Shown here piece by piece: positions 21,210 through 31,124 of a DNA stretch of 64,000 bases. Every line of letters starts with the position of its first letter. The first letter of the stretch is position 1. The stretch comes from Seminavis robusta (lineage: Eukaryota; Bacillariophyta; Bacillariophyceae; Naviculales; Naviculaceae), in NCBI GenBank assembly GCA_903772945.1, contig CAICTM010000313.1:1-64000 (forward strand), in the 5' to 3' direction. The notes under the pieces were generated by a model. It did not search any database. It saw only the letters and a list, made by a program, of their open reading frames with translations, and had not been told where the DNA came from. A program made the position numbers and the translations under genes.

Positions 21210-22601
21210 AGTTCTTACTTGATCGTACTTCGTGGCGGAAGCTTGGTCACTTTCCCCGTTGCCACAGTCTTTCCTTCTATTGTTCGCAGTGCAAATCTAC
21301 CCAAGAAAGGGAACTCCGTGTACAACTTCACTGATGTTACCTGTGCCACTTCCAGCATCACAACAGCATGCATGCCAACACGAGCAAATGGTGCGTTCTT
21401 GACGACTTCTCGTTTGTCATTGGCGGTGTCTCAAAGATGTTGGACACGGTGCATTCTTCTGCGCAATTGTGTGCATGGTACACGCACTGGAAACCAGCCG
21501 TCATGATCTGATTATTGTGGGCCATATCATCAGCACCGCCGATGACATCAGTAATGTCGATATGGCAAATAAACTTCTTGGCCGCCCTGCACGGCGGACT
21601 CGAGCAAATGACGAATCCCTTGCGAACATCTTCGATGTTGGCACCGTTCAATTTGATCAAGACGTTTTCACCGGGCCGAGCGCCAGCAACAGGATTTTCA
21701 TTGATCCTGGCTTCATCGACCTTGCATTCCTTGCGTGTTGGCATGACAGTGACTCTCATGCCAGGACTGATAATTCCAGACTCGACTTTGCCCATGATGA
21801 CAATGGTACCTTGGTTAGTGTACCGACCAGAGACTGGAATTCGGAGGGGCGCCGCTGGATCGCGCCCTTCCATTTCAAGGGAATCCAACAAACTAATCAG
21901 CGTCGGAGCCGTCGTGTTGTTTCTACCGGATGCGTAACAACCCCCCCACCAGGAGCACTCGCCTGCGTTGACTTCTGTCACGATGTTCGCGCCACTCAAA
22001 CCCGAAATCGGAATGAATTTGACTTGTCGTTTAATGACAAACCCACAGGATTTCAAAAAGGGTCGAATCTTTGGTCACAAACTCGTCAAATCGAACTTTA
22101 CTCCATTGGACGGTTGGTTCATCCATTTTGTTCACCGCGACAATGAGATGCGACACTCCCAGTGTTTTTGCCAAAGCGCGTGGTCTCGAGTTCGTCCACC
22201 GAGATCAAACCCCGTTTCGAATTCACCCCTCCGTGCGGAAATCACCAATACGCCGACATCCGCCTGACTCGACTCGCTCCCTGAATCATGTTGGGGACAT
22301 ATGTCGCGTGTCCTGGTGCGTCCAAAATGGTGTACCGTTTGGACGCTGTCTCAAAGTGAGCGCTACCGACTTCAACGGTTGTTCCGGTGTGGCGTTCTTC
22401 CTCGTTTGTGTCCATAATGTAGGTCAGGGACGCAGATCCCCGGTTGCGTGCCCTCGCTTCTCTCTCGTGTCCTGCGCTGGTGCGTTGATTGACATTCCCT
22501 GTGAGGCATCGACGTGGCCGATAAAGACAACACTCATGTGCTCGCGAGGATCTCCCTCTTGGAGTTGTTGTTGTTCTTCTTTTTCTTCACTGTTGTTCAT
22601 T
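21210..22601 (-). pseudogene. eRF3 (GSPT/Sup35-type) translation-termination GTPase, pseudogene
   Basis: Minus-strand pieces in changing frames follow the order of eRF3. They are a short acidic N-terminus; HMSVVFIGHVDA (22540 region), which should lead into the P-loop but instead jumps over the GKST box and part of switch I; REARARNRG; then YIMDTNEEERHTGTTVEVG, ILDAPGHATYVPNMIQGAS and VNKMDEPTVQWS. The longest frame (22056-21358) has FIPISGLSGANI, PLRIPVSGRYTNQGT and further domain II/III sequence. The C-terminal end FPFLGRFALR-TIEGKTVATGKVTKL is reached in another frame near 21230-21290. At least three shifts and the missing P-loop rule out GTPase activity. Introns are not evident, so a processed copy is possible. 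eRF3 is essential, so a functional copy must lie elsewhere. Confidence 0.85.
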
Positions 22602-22889
22602 TTGGCAGTGGTGGTGGTGGTGGTTGCGAGTTGCGAGTGATTTTTGTCAATTGTTAACTGCCAATTCACTCGACAAGAAGTCAATAAGTTTAATATTATG
22701 CCAGCCTCTCTTCCTCCCCGGCTCAAGTTTGCCATCAACTTGAAACGTGGTTTTGGATGATCATGCCGCGTTTGGTATCTTGTGAAAGGATCGAGCATGA
22801 CGGACGGTGGATGGATGCACGTCAGAACTCTAGATTCCAGGATCCTCAGCCTTTCCATTGGTGATAATGTTGTTTGAAGAAAGAGCCAC

Positions 22890-23210
22890 AGCTGCAACTA
22901 CAATAGCACAATGCACAATGGACAGCATCAGACCCTTTGGAGGATCAAGAAGACGCTGAGCCTGTGCTGTTTGCCGTTGTGGCTGATGCCAAAGATATTC
23001 ATACCGACAGTGCGGTACAGTAGGGTTTCTTCCACGTCACCTTTCCACGTTCTTTCATTTTTGCTCGACAGAGATATTGAGACACGAAGGGCCTCTGATA
23101 AAAACCTGGGCCATCCACTTCCCGCAAAAGCTTTGCATCATGGGTCATGCATGATCAACAGCATATCCATCATTGGTTTCAGCATGAGAAAACGTTTCCT
23201 CGTCAATGAT
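22890..23210 (+). repeat. dispersed repeat, contiguous copy
   Basis: The uninterrupted counterpart of the split copy at 18640-18825 plus 20880-20985, in the same orientation. The remaining intergenic sequence up to 23590 is polypurine-rich, with a G-run of about 12 at 23548-23560 and no gene seen. Confidence 0.65.
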
Positions 23211-23590
23211 ATTCATTCGCGGTTTGGCAACACCCAAATCTGACAATCTCAGGCCAACTATCTATCAACAATCACATTAATACATTTTTCCCTATACATT
23301 GTATTCCAGATTCAACTCCTCCAAGTATCAGGTCTATTAGAGAGAAGAGACAAGGAATCCAGTTCCTAGCTAGCTAGCCAGCTATCATAGCTACCAGTAG
23401 GAGGTTTGATCGGACAAGAAAATGGGAAAGTTACTATGGGTTAGAGAGAGCTAGGATGGGGATGGGGACAGAGAGGGGAGGGCACGATGCAGGAACGCAA
23501 GGCAAGCAATCAAGTGCGCAAGCAGGGCAACATGGAAACCAAGGAGGGGGGGGGGGAGGCAGGAGGGCAGGGAGGAGCAAAGGAGCAAGA

Positions 23591-23800
23591 CTAGCGGAAG
23601 AGATCGAGGGCACCATGGTCATCCCAACGCTTGGAAACCTTGAGAGCTGGGACACGGGAGCCTCTTAGACACAGATTCACGGCGCGGGCGAGAGCTATGC
23701 TCATCCTGGCCGAGATGAAAGAGTGAACCACAGAGTAGGGCTTGGACCACTTGTGAGCCAAAAGCTGGGAGAGCCGTTGGAGAACAGCAGTAGCTTGGGC
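23591..23800 (-). mobile_element. non-LTR-type retroelement, C-terminal tail fragment
   Basis: The frame ending at 23591 reads LLAHKWSKPYSVVHSFISAR, ARAVNLCLRGSRVPALKVSK and ends GALDLFR. It aligns by eye with the fragment at 62702-63195 (LLAAQWELPYSVVRGYVNAR, LCMRGSRVHAGTMSYR, ALALFH). This conserved tail resembles the C-terminus of reverse-transcriptase-bearing elements that I recall from diatoms. Upstream of about 23800 the similarity fades; no reverse transcriptase domain is present, so the copy is 5' truncated. Confidence 0.55.
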
Positions 23801-24053
23801 AGCAAAGAGGCCATGATCTGACGCATTTTGCAAATGGGAACCCAAAAAGAGAACTCTAACTCTAGCCCTTGTGTGGCGGCACACAGCTCCCCCCTGCTCG
23901 GACCAATGCTGCCCCGTGCTGCCATGCTTCCGGACTGGTAAAGGTACCGTACAAGTGCTCATTTTATTAAAAAAGGATTCAAAGAAGAAAGTCAAAAGAA
24001 GTGAGAGGCTTTGACGACCCCTTTTATTGCAGAGACAGTCACCTGTAGCCACC

Positions 24054-24761
24054 ATGTCCTCCACCAGAGACAACGCGAAACGCATCGCTGCCAGTAAGAC
24101 ATAGTACACTGCGAGAGGAGAGCCGATTCGTAACCTCCAATCCTATGTGGCCGCCGGTGGAAAACCGAGGAACTCAGGCGGGGATGTGATCCGCAATCCC
24201 ACAGCCTACCAGAATGCCATTGAAGCTTCGGTCCGCCAGAACACGGATGATCCCAAGTACTTGTACCATTACACAACTCCCCAGGCTGCAGAAAGCATTG
24301 CAAAGAATGGAAAGATCCAAGCCAGTTCCACCGGTTTGGCTGGTTCGGGGACCTACCTCACCGCAAAGCCTCCGCGCTGCCCTGTCACTCCGATACTCTT
24401 TTGGAAAACAATTACGCTTCCGTGGCCCGTGGATCATCCATCCTACGTGGACAATTATGTTCGTGTAGATGCCGACGACCTCTATGCTCGTCATGTTGGC
24501 GGAGACCGAGATGTTTGGAAAGTGGATGGAGATGTAGACTTTTACTCTCACAATGGATTTGTTGCGGAGCGCAATCAGCACCAGTGTGATACCGCAGGAC
24601 ATTCAAACCACCCAGTGGGTGGATGGTACAACGAATACTACGATGAGCGTAATCAGCACCAATACAGCGCCCATAACGAAGCTGAAGGATACCCGAACCA
24701 CTACGAAGGTGGAGGGTACAGCGAATACTATGAGGAAGAACAAGATGACGACTATTGGTAG
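24054..24761 (+). CDS. small HYD1-like ADP-ribosyltransferase-fold protein, possibly damaged
   Basis: ATG 24054 stands in a GCCACC context and reads 16 codons to an in-frame TAG at 24102. A phase-compatible intron, GTAAGA at 24094 to CAG ending 24177, would remove that stop and join the long frame ending at 24761. The protein would be about 207 aa. YLYHYTTPQAAESIAKNGKI, a Ser, and GSGTYLTAKPP fit the Tox-ART-HYD1 pattern (a His-Tyr-Thr strand and a Y-L-T block), followed by DNYVRVDADDL. Between about 24380 and 24440 the family-like sequence lies in a different frame, as if two compensating indels scrambled about 20 residues. The C-terminus is a low-complexity Tyr/Asn/Gly/Glu tail with two NQHQ-Y repeats. 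HYD1 domains are best known as bacterial effector toxins; the role here is unknown. No signal peptide is visible. Confidence 0.5.
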
Positions 24762-25326
24762 CGGTTTAACCCCGTAGAGAAAGGTGAGCAGCTAGGACAG
24801 AAGTACTATCATACGCGTAGCCATAGACCAATGATAAGATGATAAGTCCCCATTATTTTTATTACTGGAATGCAGTTGCCCCCACTTGCTTCCTACAGTG
24901 TACACGAGTTGTATGATAGTTTGGGTGGTATCTTATTAAAAAATAGTGTGCCGTACCACTCACCGCAAGGAGTGGGAGTCGAATTCTTTAGAAGTTCGTA
25001 GTTAACAAAAGGCTTACAGTAGCATTCGTGTAAAGTCTCACAGAATCTTCCTGTTCGTGCACCCGCACTTGCGTCTGGCTGGCTCAAGGCTTCGCTAAAA
25101 GGCGTTCGGGATCTTCTCACAATTCCAAACTTCATCGCACCTCACATCAGCAGAGGTGAAGCAGTAATAATATAATCAAACCTCACGAAATCGTCATTCA
25201 AGAAATCGAACCGACAGAAGACAGTATTACCAGCTCTGTTGTTGTTGTGGTTAAAGTTGCGTTCAGAAGAGACCAAGAAGAAAGAGATTAGACGTAGCAG
25301 ATTGATCCATTCATTCATCGATCGAC
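24762..25326. other. intergenic; upstream region of the beta-propeller gene
   Basis: No gene seen. It probably contains the 3' end of the HYD1-like gene and the promoter and 5' UTR of the gene at 25327. Confidence 0.4.
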
Positions 25327-28248
25327 ATGAAGGATTCTTCTACCAAAGAAGAAGACCATGCATCTGTAGAGGTGGAGGAAGGAATCGCCAATGTCGTCCC
25401 CAACGATGACGCCAAGTCAGAGACATCGGAAGAGACTGTTCCCTCGGTAGAGTCGGGAAGCAACAGCAGTGTCAGCAAGGCAGCAGCAGAATCCTCCACA
25501 GAATCTCGTCGTCGCCGCCGTCGTCGTCGCTACGCGTACGCTGCAGCGATTGGGCTGATGGTCATCGTAGCGGCGATCATTGTGGGAGTTGTGGTGGGTA
25601 CCTGTAATAAGGAGGCCGATCACCAGACTGCAGCTTCTTCGTCTTCGTCGTCCAACAACAATAAGAATGATAAGGATGTTCCGGAACAAGAACAAGAACA
25701 AGAACAAGACAACACTGTGGAAGAGATTGTAGTTGTGGACGTTGTGGATCCTGAGATTCTCGATATGGTGGACGAAATTGCCGATCCTGATGTCAGCCTG
25801 GACTTGGGCAATGGCGAGAACTTTCCAAATCCCTTTGGCAAGATCCAGCTTCCTCCTCTCATGACCAAGGAAATCTTGCAGCCCTACAACACCAAGGAAG
25901 AATTTCAGGCAGATTTGACCTTGGCCGCAGAAAACACGGTCAACCGTGTCATTCGCCACAACCTAATGAGGCATGCACACAACCATCATCAGTTAGATCA
26001 ACAACCCTCGGAACAGGCTGCCGTCGACGCTGCCATGGGAGTCGCTTCGGCGGCTGCCAAACAAGCTTCCGCGGCCAAGATTAAGAAAACTAGTTTGACC
26101 AACAATCAAGAACACGATGCGGATGAAGCCGATCTACTCAAGAACGATGAAACCTACGTCTACGCCGCCTTTGGAGATTACCTAGTTGTGTGGGATCGTC
26201 GACAAGGAACCATCATTGCGCAGGAGAAAATGCCAGACCCCAAGACAGCTGACAAGAATGCAGAGGAAGGCATTGACGACAACAACGCAGATCACGATGA
26301 CTGGTACTTTTTCTTCCCGGGCGGTGGATCGTTTCTCTACATTGAAAGTATTCAGCTCACAGAGTCACATGTATTGGTGGCTGTGGGAGGAATGGACAAT
26401 TACAATGACTACAATCTCGGATACGGGGAGAAGGGAACCCATCTGAGAGTCTACACCAAGCCCACGTCTACCAATCCTGCGTTGACCCTTGTGGCAACCA
26501 AGGATATCCACGGATACTTTTCCGAAGCTCGGTACCTCGAACAAACCAACAGTGTCCATATTTGCACGGGTGGCGACTTCAACACCTACAGCCTCCTGGT
26601 AGAACCCTTTGATCTGTATCATTTCCAGTTCATGAACAAGACACAGTACTACCATGCCGCCAGTCGCAAGGCTCGCGAGGAACTCATCCCCAAGTTTGTA
26701 CAAGAGGTCTCCAACTTTTTCCTGGAAGCCAACAATGGACAATTCCCTCGGACCATGAAGATTAATAGCTGGGCGACAACTGCTGGAGACGACCCAGCTG
26801 CAGGAGCACCCGAGGATGTTGATCTATCCATGCCTATCGATTATGGCGTCATGGACGATGCCTACCGTGCGTTTCTGCAGGTGACATCCATCAAGGTGGA
26901 TGCATTGCCAACCGCTCCTCTCACCGACACCACCACAGATCTGCTCTCCACATCGGCCGCCACCGTCATTGGTCCCTCTGCCAACAGCAAACTCTACGCC
27001 ACCCAAGATTCCCTCGTTCTCAACATTGACCAGTACCATTGGAACAGTCCCGACGAACAAAGCACGGAAACACTTCATCTCATTCACATGAAGGTGAATG
27101 CCAACGATGCCACGACAACCTTTTACGGAGCGGCATCGCTACCCGGATCGTTGCCCAACAAGTATGCGATCGATATCGAGGGCACTGACCTTCGCGTCGC
27201 CACGACACAGCAACACTGGTTCCCGCTCGATCAAACCTGGGACGTCTGTGGCGATAGCTGGCAGTTTGACGACCAATGCATGAACGAGGTCAATTGGAAC
27301 ACGTGTTTCGACACGGCCCTCAACTGTCGCAATGTTGTCAAGACGGGATGTCCCTACACATTTACGTGCCAAGACAGTGGCAGTGAGCCCGAATCATCCA
27401 CCGACAACCTTGTAACCGTCTTGGATATCAGTCAGGAGGGAATCATGACGGAAATTGGTCACGTCGAGATTGGTGAACCACACGAAGTCATTACCGCCGT
27501 TCACTTTGGAGAAGCCTTTAGCTACGCCATGACTTTTGATCAGCGCGATCCATTCTATGTCTTGAACTTGCCGGCTGGACAGGCACCGACGATTACGGGC
27601 GTATTGAAACCCGACGATGGCTTTTCTTCCTACTTGCAGCCTCTCAACGATGATGCGACCATGTTGGTTGGTATTGGGCAAAATGTGACTGGAACAGGAA
27701 GGGAACAACGATCGACTGGACTTTTGATCACCGTCTTTGACGTTTCCGACATGGCCGCACCTGTAGTGTTGGCCACCAAGATGCTGGATTCTTCCTTGGA
27801 TGGTAGTTCCTTTTCGGATGCAGAATTTGACAACCGAGCCGTCCAGTACAGCAACGGACGTCTTGTGATTCCCATGACTGTGCTGCACACATTTGACGCG
27901 TCTGCCATGATGGTGGGAGACGAGGTCCCCCTCGATGCAACGTTCCCCCCAGAGCCCACATTTGACGAGAGCAAGAACTTTGAAGGTTTCATTGTATTGG
28001 ACGTTGGGAATGCAGCTACGACGGGAATCCAGGAGATTTTGCGCATCAACCACGCCAGTCCAAGCGGACGCAACTGTCACTATTGCGGTGGATTCAACAA
28101 TCTCCGCCGCAGTTTCCTGTACGAAGATGATGACATCCTCATGACTGTTTACGACAACCTGGTCATCAGTACCGATATTGGAACTGGCACACCCAAATGG
28201 GCATTCAATGTGACCATCGAAGGAGAAGACAATAGCTGCTGCTACTAA
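25327..28248 (+). CDS. membrane-anchored beta-propeller domain protein
   Basis: Single exon, 973 aa. The acidic, Ser/Glu-rich N-terminus (~60 aa) leads to RRRRRRRR and a single membrane segment (YAAAIGLMVIVAAIIVGVVVG, ~residues 70-92), so it is a type II membrane protein with the bulk outside or in a lumen. The ectodomain begins with a Ser/Asn and Gln/Glu linker. TNNQEHDADEADLLKNDETYVYAAFGDYL then fits the start of the secreted beta-propeller family Beta_propel (usual form TNVQ-x-DEADI-KTDG-YIY). The rest has regular beta-rich repeats to the end, including VTVLDISQEGIMTEIGHVEI and LLITVFDVSDMAAP, and Cys pairs (CGDSWQFDDQC, CRNVVKTGC, CHYC, CC). This family is mainly known from archaea and bacteria. 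The ligand is unknown. The start is the first ATG. Confidence 0.85.
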   Translation: MKDSSTKEEDHASVEVEEGIANVVPNDDAKSETSEETVPSVESGSNSSVSKAAAESSTESRRRRRRRRYAYAAAIGLMVIVAAIIVGVVVGTCNKEADHQTAASSSSSSNNNKNDKDVPEQEQEQEQDNTVEEIVVVDVVDPEILDMVDEIADPDVSLDLGNGENFPNPFGKIQLPPLMTKEILQPYNTKEEFQADLTLAAENTVNRVIRHNLMRHAHNHHQLDQQPSEQAAVDAAMGVASAAAKQASAAKIKKTSLTNNQEHDADEADLLKNDETYVYAAFGDYLVVWDRRQGTIIAQEKMPDPKTADKNAEEGIDDNNADHDDWYFFFPGGGSFLYIESIQLTESHVLVAVGGMDNYNDYNLGYGEKGTHLRVYTKPTSTNPALTLVATKDIHGYFSEARYLEQTNSVHICTGGDFNTYSLLVEPFDLYHFQFMNKTQYYHAASRKAREELIPKFVQEVSNFFLEANNGQFPRTMKINSWATTAGDDPAAGAPEDVDLSMPIDYGVMDDAYRAFLQVTSIKVDALPTAPLTDTTTDLLSTSAATVIGPSANSKLYATQDSLVLNIDQYHWNSPDEQSTETLHLIHMKVNANDATTTFYGAASLPGSLPNKYAIDIEGTDLRVATTQQHWFPLDQTWDVCGDSWQFDDQCMNEVNWNTCFDTALNCRNVVKTGCPYTFTCQDSGSEPESSTDNLVTVLDISQEGIMTEIGHVEIGEPHEVITAVHFGEAFSYAMTFDQRDPFYVLNLPAGQAPTITGVLKPDDGFSSYLQPLNDDATMLVGIGQNVTGTGREQRSTGLLITVFDVSDMAAPVVLATKMLDSSLDGSSFSDAEFDNRAVQYSNGRLVIPMTVLHTFDASAMMVGDEVPLDATFPPEPTFDESKNFEGFIVLDVGNAATTGIQEILRINHASPSGRNCHYCGGFNNLRRSFLYEDDDILMTVYDNLVISTDIGTGTPKWAFNVTIEGEDNSCCY

Positions 28249-30035
28249 TGAAAGGAATCCACTCGACACTCGAAACACGAAACACGAAAAGGAAACATCG
28301 CAAACGCTCTCAAACGAAATGATGTATGTTGTTTATTCAGTCGAAGCAAACCCGAAGGTTTGCATCGCAGTTTTTCCCATTCATTCGAACTCACACACAG
28401 CAAACAACGAAGTCAGTCCAAATGGCGCGGATTTGTGACGCTTTCGATACACAATGCATATAACAGTACGCAATTGAGCTTAATTTATAATGGTAATGAA
28501 GATACTACTAACCAATCGTGGGGCACCCGGTTAATAAAAAGATAGCTCTGTCATGTTATAAATCTGTGCGTAGGTGGCCGAATGTCAATATCGTTTTGGG
28601 GGCTTCTTGCAAGCCTTTCCGTCCTCTGAATGCGGCACTTATCATACTTGACCTCATCATTTGCCAGAGTAGGCCCACTTCATTACCACAACTTTAGAAG
28701 GCTACAAGGACAGGAACCCTGGCACCACCATGAATGCAACAACGGAGAGAGGGTTCAGGACCAAATGACAAAAACCCAATCATGAACTATTGGCACAGCC
28801 CAGCGCAGATCACCAGCACGATTGTCACTTCCATGGTCCAGCGTCCTCTACAAGCGCAGCAAGGCAAGGGGCTAGGATCGAGACAACAGCATACACTCAT
28901 AGATGGAATGGACCCACACCAGAGCCTCGAAGTTAGAATCCTATCGGTATGGCGGAGCAACCCAATCAGCACTGTTATTAAGACCTTCGGGACACGACAC
29001 TGCGGTGTATGCAGTAGGCATCGAAATCCTGAAAGATCAAAGTCTTGTCAACACGGGGAAGTAGCTGGGAGAGAAGGAAGAATGCTTATAATGGGCGTGA
29101 TAAGCTCATCACAAATCCAATGCATCGGGTCTCACTCCAACTTGATTGTACAGAAATCAGAATTGGAATCAAACTCAAACACGGCCTTTTGTTGCTTGCT
29201 TTGCTGCCCCCCTTCACCCGCAGCAACGGAATGCCGCATTACCGCAGCTTTGCAGCGCCCTTGATCTCACGGAACCCGACTTTCCGCCTTTTCTTTTCCT
29301 AAGCCTCGCCCCCTGCCGGCTTTCATAAGCTGCAGCCGTGCTGTCACCGGTGCAGTAGCTGCGGAAGTGCTGCGACCTTGCTTGCTTGTCTGGCCTCATA
29401 CAAATAGCAACGAGCAGCAAGAAGTCGCTCATGTTGATGCGAGCAGGGGCGCGAAGCCGAGGTGCAGGCAACGCACCCGGTACCGGTACCATCATGGATG
29501 AGGCTGATCCATTCTTGCTTGTCCTTGCGTCGGTTGGCATCGAATGAAACATTCATGTTCATCTCCTAACCGGGCGTGGAATATCCTAGTCTCTCTTCCT
29601 AGCCAGAACTCTCTCTCTCTCTCGCCAACTCTCTGAGTTCCGGTTTCGTTCTGTCTCGCCATCGCAGGAGTGATACTTCGTCTTCCCTGTGCTTTGCAAT
29701 GTCAATCCGACGAAGGACGACAGAAGCACGGATGCCAGTTTTAATAAGCACGGATGCCACCTACGAGATGTAACCATATCCGCGAAGAAGGATGCTACCG
29801 TACCGGTACCGGCACCGGTACGAGTAGCAATGATAATGTGAGATCGAAGTAGCTAGAACTCTTACGATAGACTAGTTGATAGATGCAAACATGATCAGCT
29901 TCTGCAGTGCCAGTGGCATAGAGGCGAGAGTTGAAGATTCCATTCAATTTGGATAGAGCCGAGAGTTGAAGATTCCATTCGATTTGATTCAAGCGGTTCG
30001 AAGGGAGGATCGAGTTCCGATTATGTCCTGCAGTC
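28249..30035. other. intergenic between convergent genes
   Basis: No gene supported over about 1.8 kb. Open frames up to 176 codons (28734-29264) have no domain or clear codon bias. It holds GGTACCGGTACC tracts near 29478 and 29801-29818 and a CT-rich run at 29609-29625. Confidence 0.4.
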
Positions 30036-31124
30036 TCAAGGAGCCGCTTCTGCTGTCTGCTCCATTGTAGATTCCAGAGTAGGTGCGGTGGTTTGCTCGG
30101 ATGGGCGCGATGGCTCCACCGTTGGCTCCACCGTCGGCTCCGGGGTCGGTTCCCTGGTCGGTTGCAGTGTTGGCACTCCAGTCTGTTCCAGTCCTTGCGA
30201 CGTTGTACCAGAACGGCTGTTGGAAGAGGAGCCACGAAGTGGAGCAAAGATAGAGACGAATCCAGGTAAGTTTGCAGTGCCCTTCGGTGGTAACATTGGA
30301 GTCTCCACACTTTCATTTGGTATCGACTCAGCAGAAACATTGACCAAATGCGCTTGATCGATCGACGAATTGTAACCAGTGTACAGTGTCGTTGTGTTGG
30401 CGAGATCATCAATGTCGAGACTGAAATCGCTCAGCCTGGTGCCTGAAGCATCTCCAACTTCAAGGAGAACGGCTCCACTGGTCACAATTGGTCCCTGTAC
30501 TTCATATGCATCGAAAAAGGCACCATCATCACCACCACTACCCCCGTACAAGCTAAAGGACTCGATCGGATGAACTGCAGGTTCCACCAATGCGTCAATT
30601 TCAAAGGTTATTGTTTCCGTAACTAGATCCGTTTCACGTGCGGAGATTGAGACCCCAACCACGATTGGGTCGCACTCGTCCTTGCTGAGGGAGTCATCAG
30701 CACTGGAGAACGCATCGATCAGATTTTCATCTGTAATGGATTCTGAACCTATAAGCTCCACATAATAAAGCGTTGTTGCTAGTGTATCAGGATCGCATGT
30801 TGGTGCCTGTGTGGGCTGCTCTGTAGGCGGCTGTGTGGGTTGCGGAGTGGGTGGATTGGTTGGCGTTTCTGTGGGAGGCTCAGTTGGTTGTGGAGTAGGC
30901 GGATTTGAAGGCGCATCATTTGGTGCTGCCGTAGGTGGTTCAGTGGGCTGTAAGGTGGGTGGGTTTGTTGGTGCACTTGTTGGTGGTTCAGTGGGTGGGT
31001 TTGTTGGTGGGTTTGTTGGCTCGAAAGTTGGCTCGAAGGTTGGCTCAAAGGTCTCTAATGTTGGCTCGAAGGTTGGCTCAATGGGCTCCAAAGTTGGCTC
31101 AAAGGTTGGCTCAATGGGCTCCAA
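30036..31124 (-). CDS. C-terminal part of giant repeat surface protein A
   Basis: A 363-codon open frame on the minus strand lies downstream of, and is very probably part of, the gene that starts at 37277; the 27-bp repeat array between them breaks frame several times. It starts in Pro-Thr repeats (EPTFEPTLEP, PPTNPPTEPPTSAPT), then carries the second copy of the unrecognised ~130-aa domain (30450-30800): a Cys at CDPDT, KDECDPIVVGVS, FEIDALVEP, ESFSLYGG, and TSGAVLLEV. After a further ~100 residues of unique sequence it ends in Thr/Pro/Glu repeats (PTPEPTVEPTVEP) and a TGA. No GPI or membrane anchor is evident at the C-terminus. The absence of stops over this length argues that the frame is or was recently translated. 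Confidence 0.65.
   Translation of the reverse strand: MEPIEPTFEPTLEPIEPTFEPTLETFEPTFEPTFEPTNPPTNPPTEPPTSAPTNPPTLQPTEPPTAAPNDAPSNPPTPQPTEPPTETPTNPPTPQPTQPPTEQPTQAPTCDPDTLATTLYYVELIGSESITDENLIDAFSSADDSLSKDECDPIVVGVSISARETDLVTETITFEIDALVEPAVHPIESFSLYGGSGGDDGAFFDAYEVQGPIVTSGAVLLEVGDASGTRLSDFSLDIDDLANTTTLYTGYNSSIDQAHLVNVSAESIPNESVETPMLPPKGTANLPGFVSIFAPLRGSSSNSRSGTTSQGLEQTGVPTLQPTREPTPEPTVEPTVEPSRPSEQTTAPTLESTMEQTAEAAP

Noticed and set aside
28734-29264. 176-codon plus-strand open frame
   Set aside because: No domain, no conserved pattern and low-quality composition; it lies in a repeat-poor gap between convergent genes and looks like chance.
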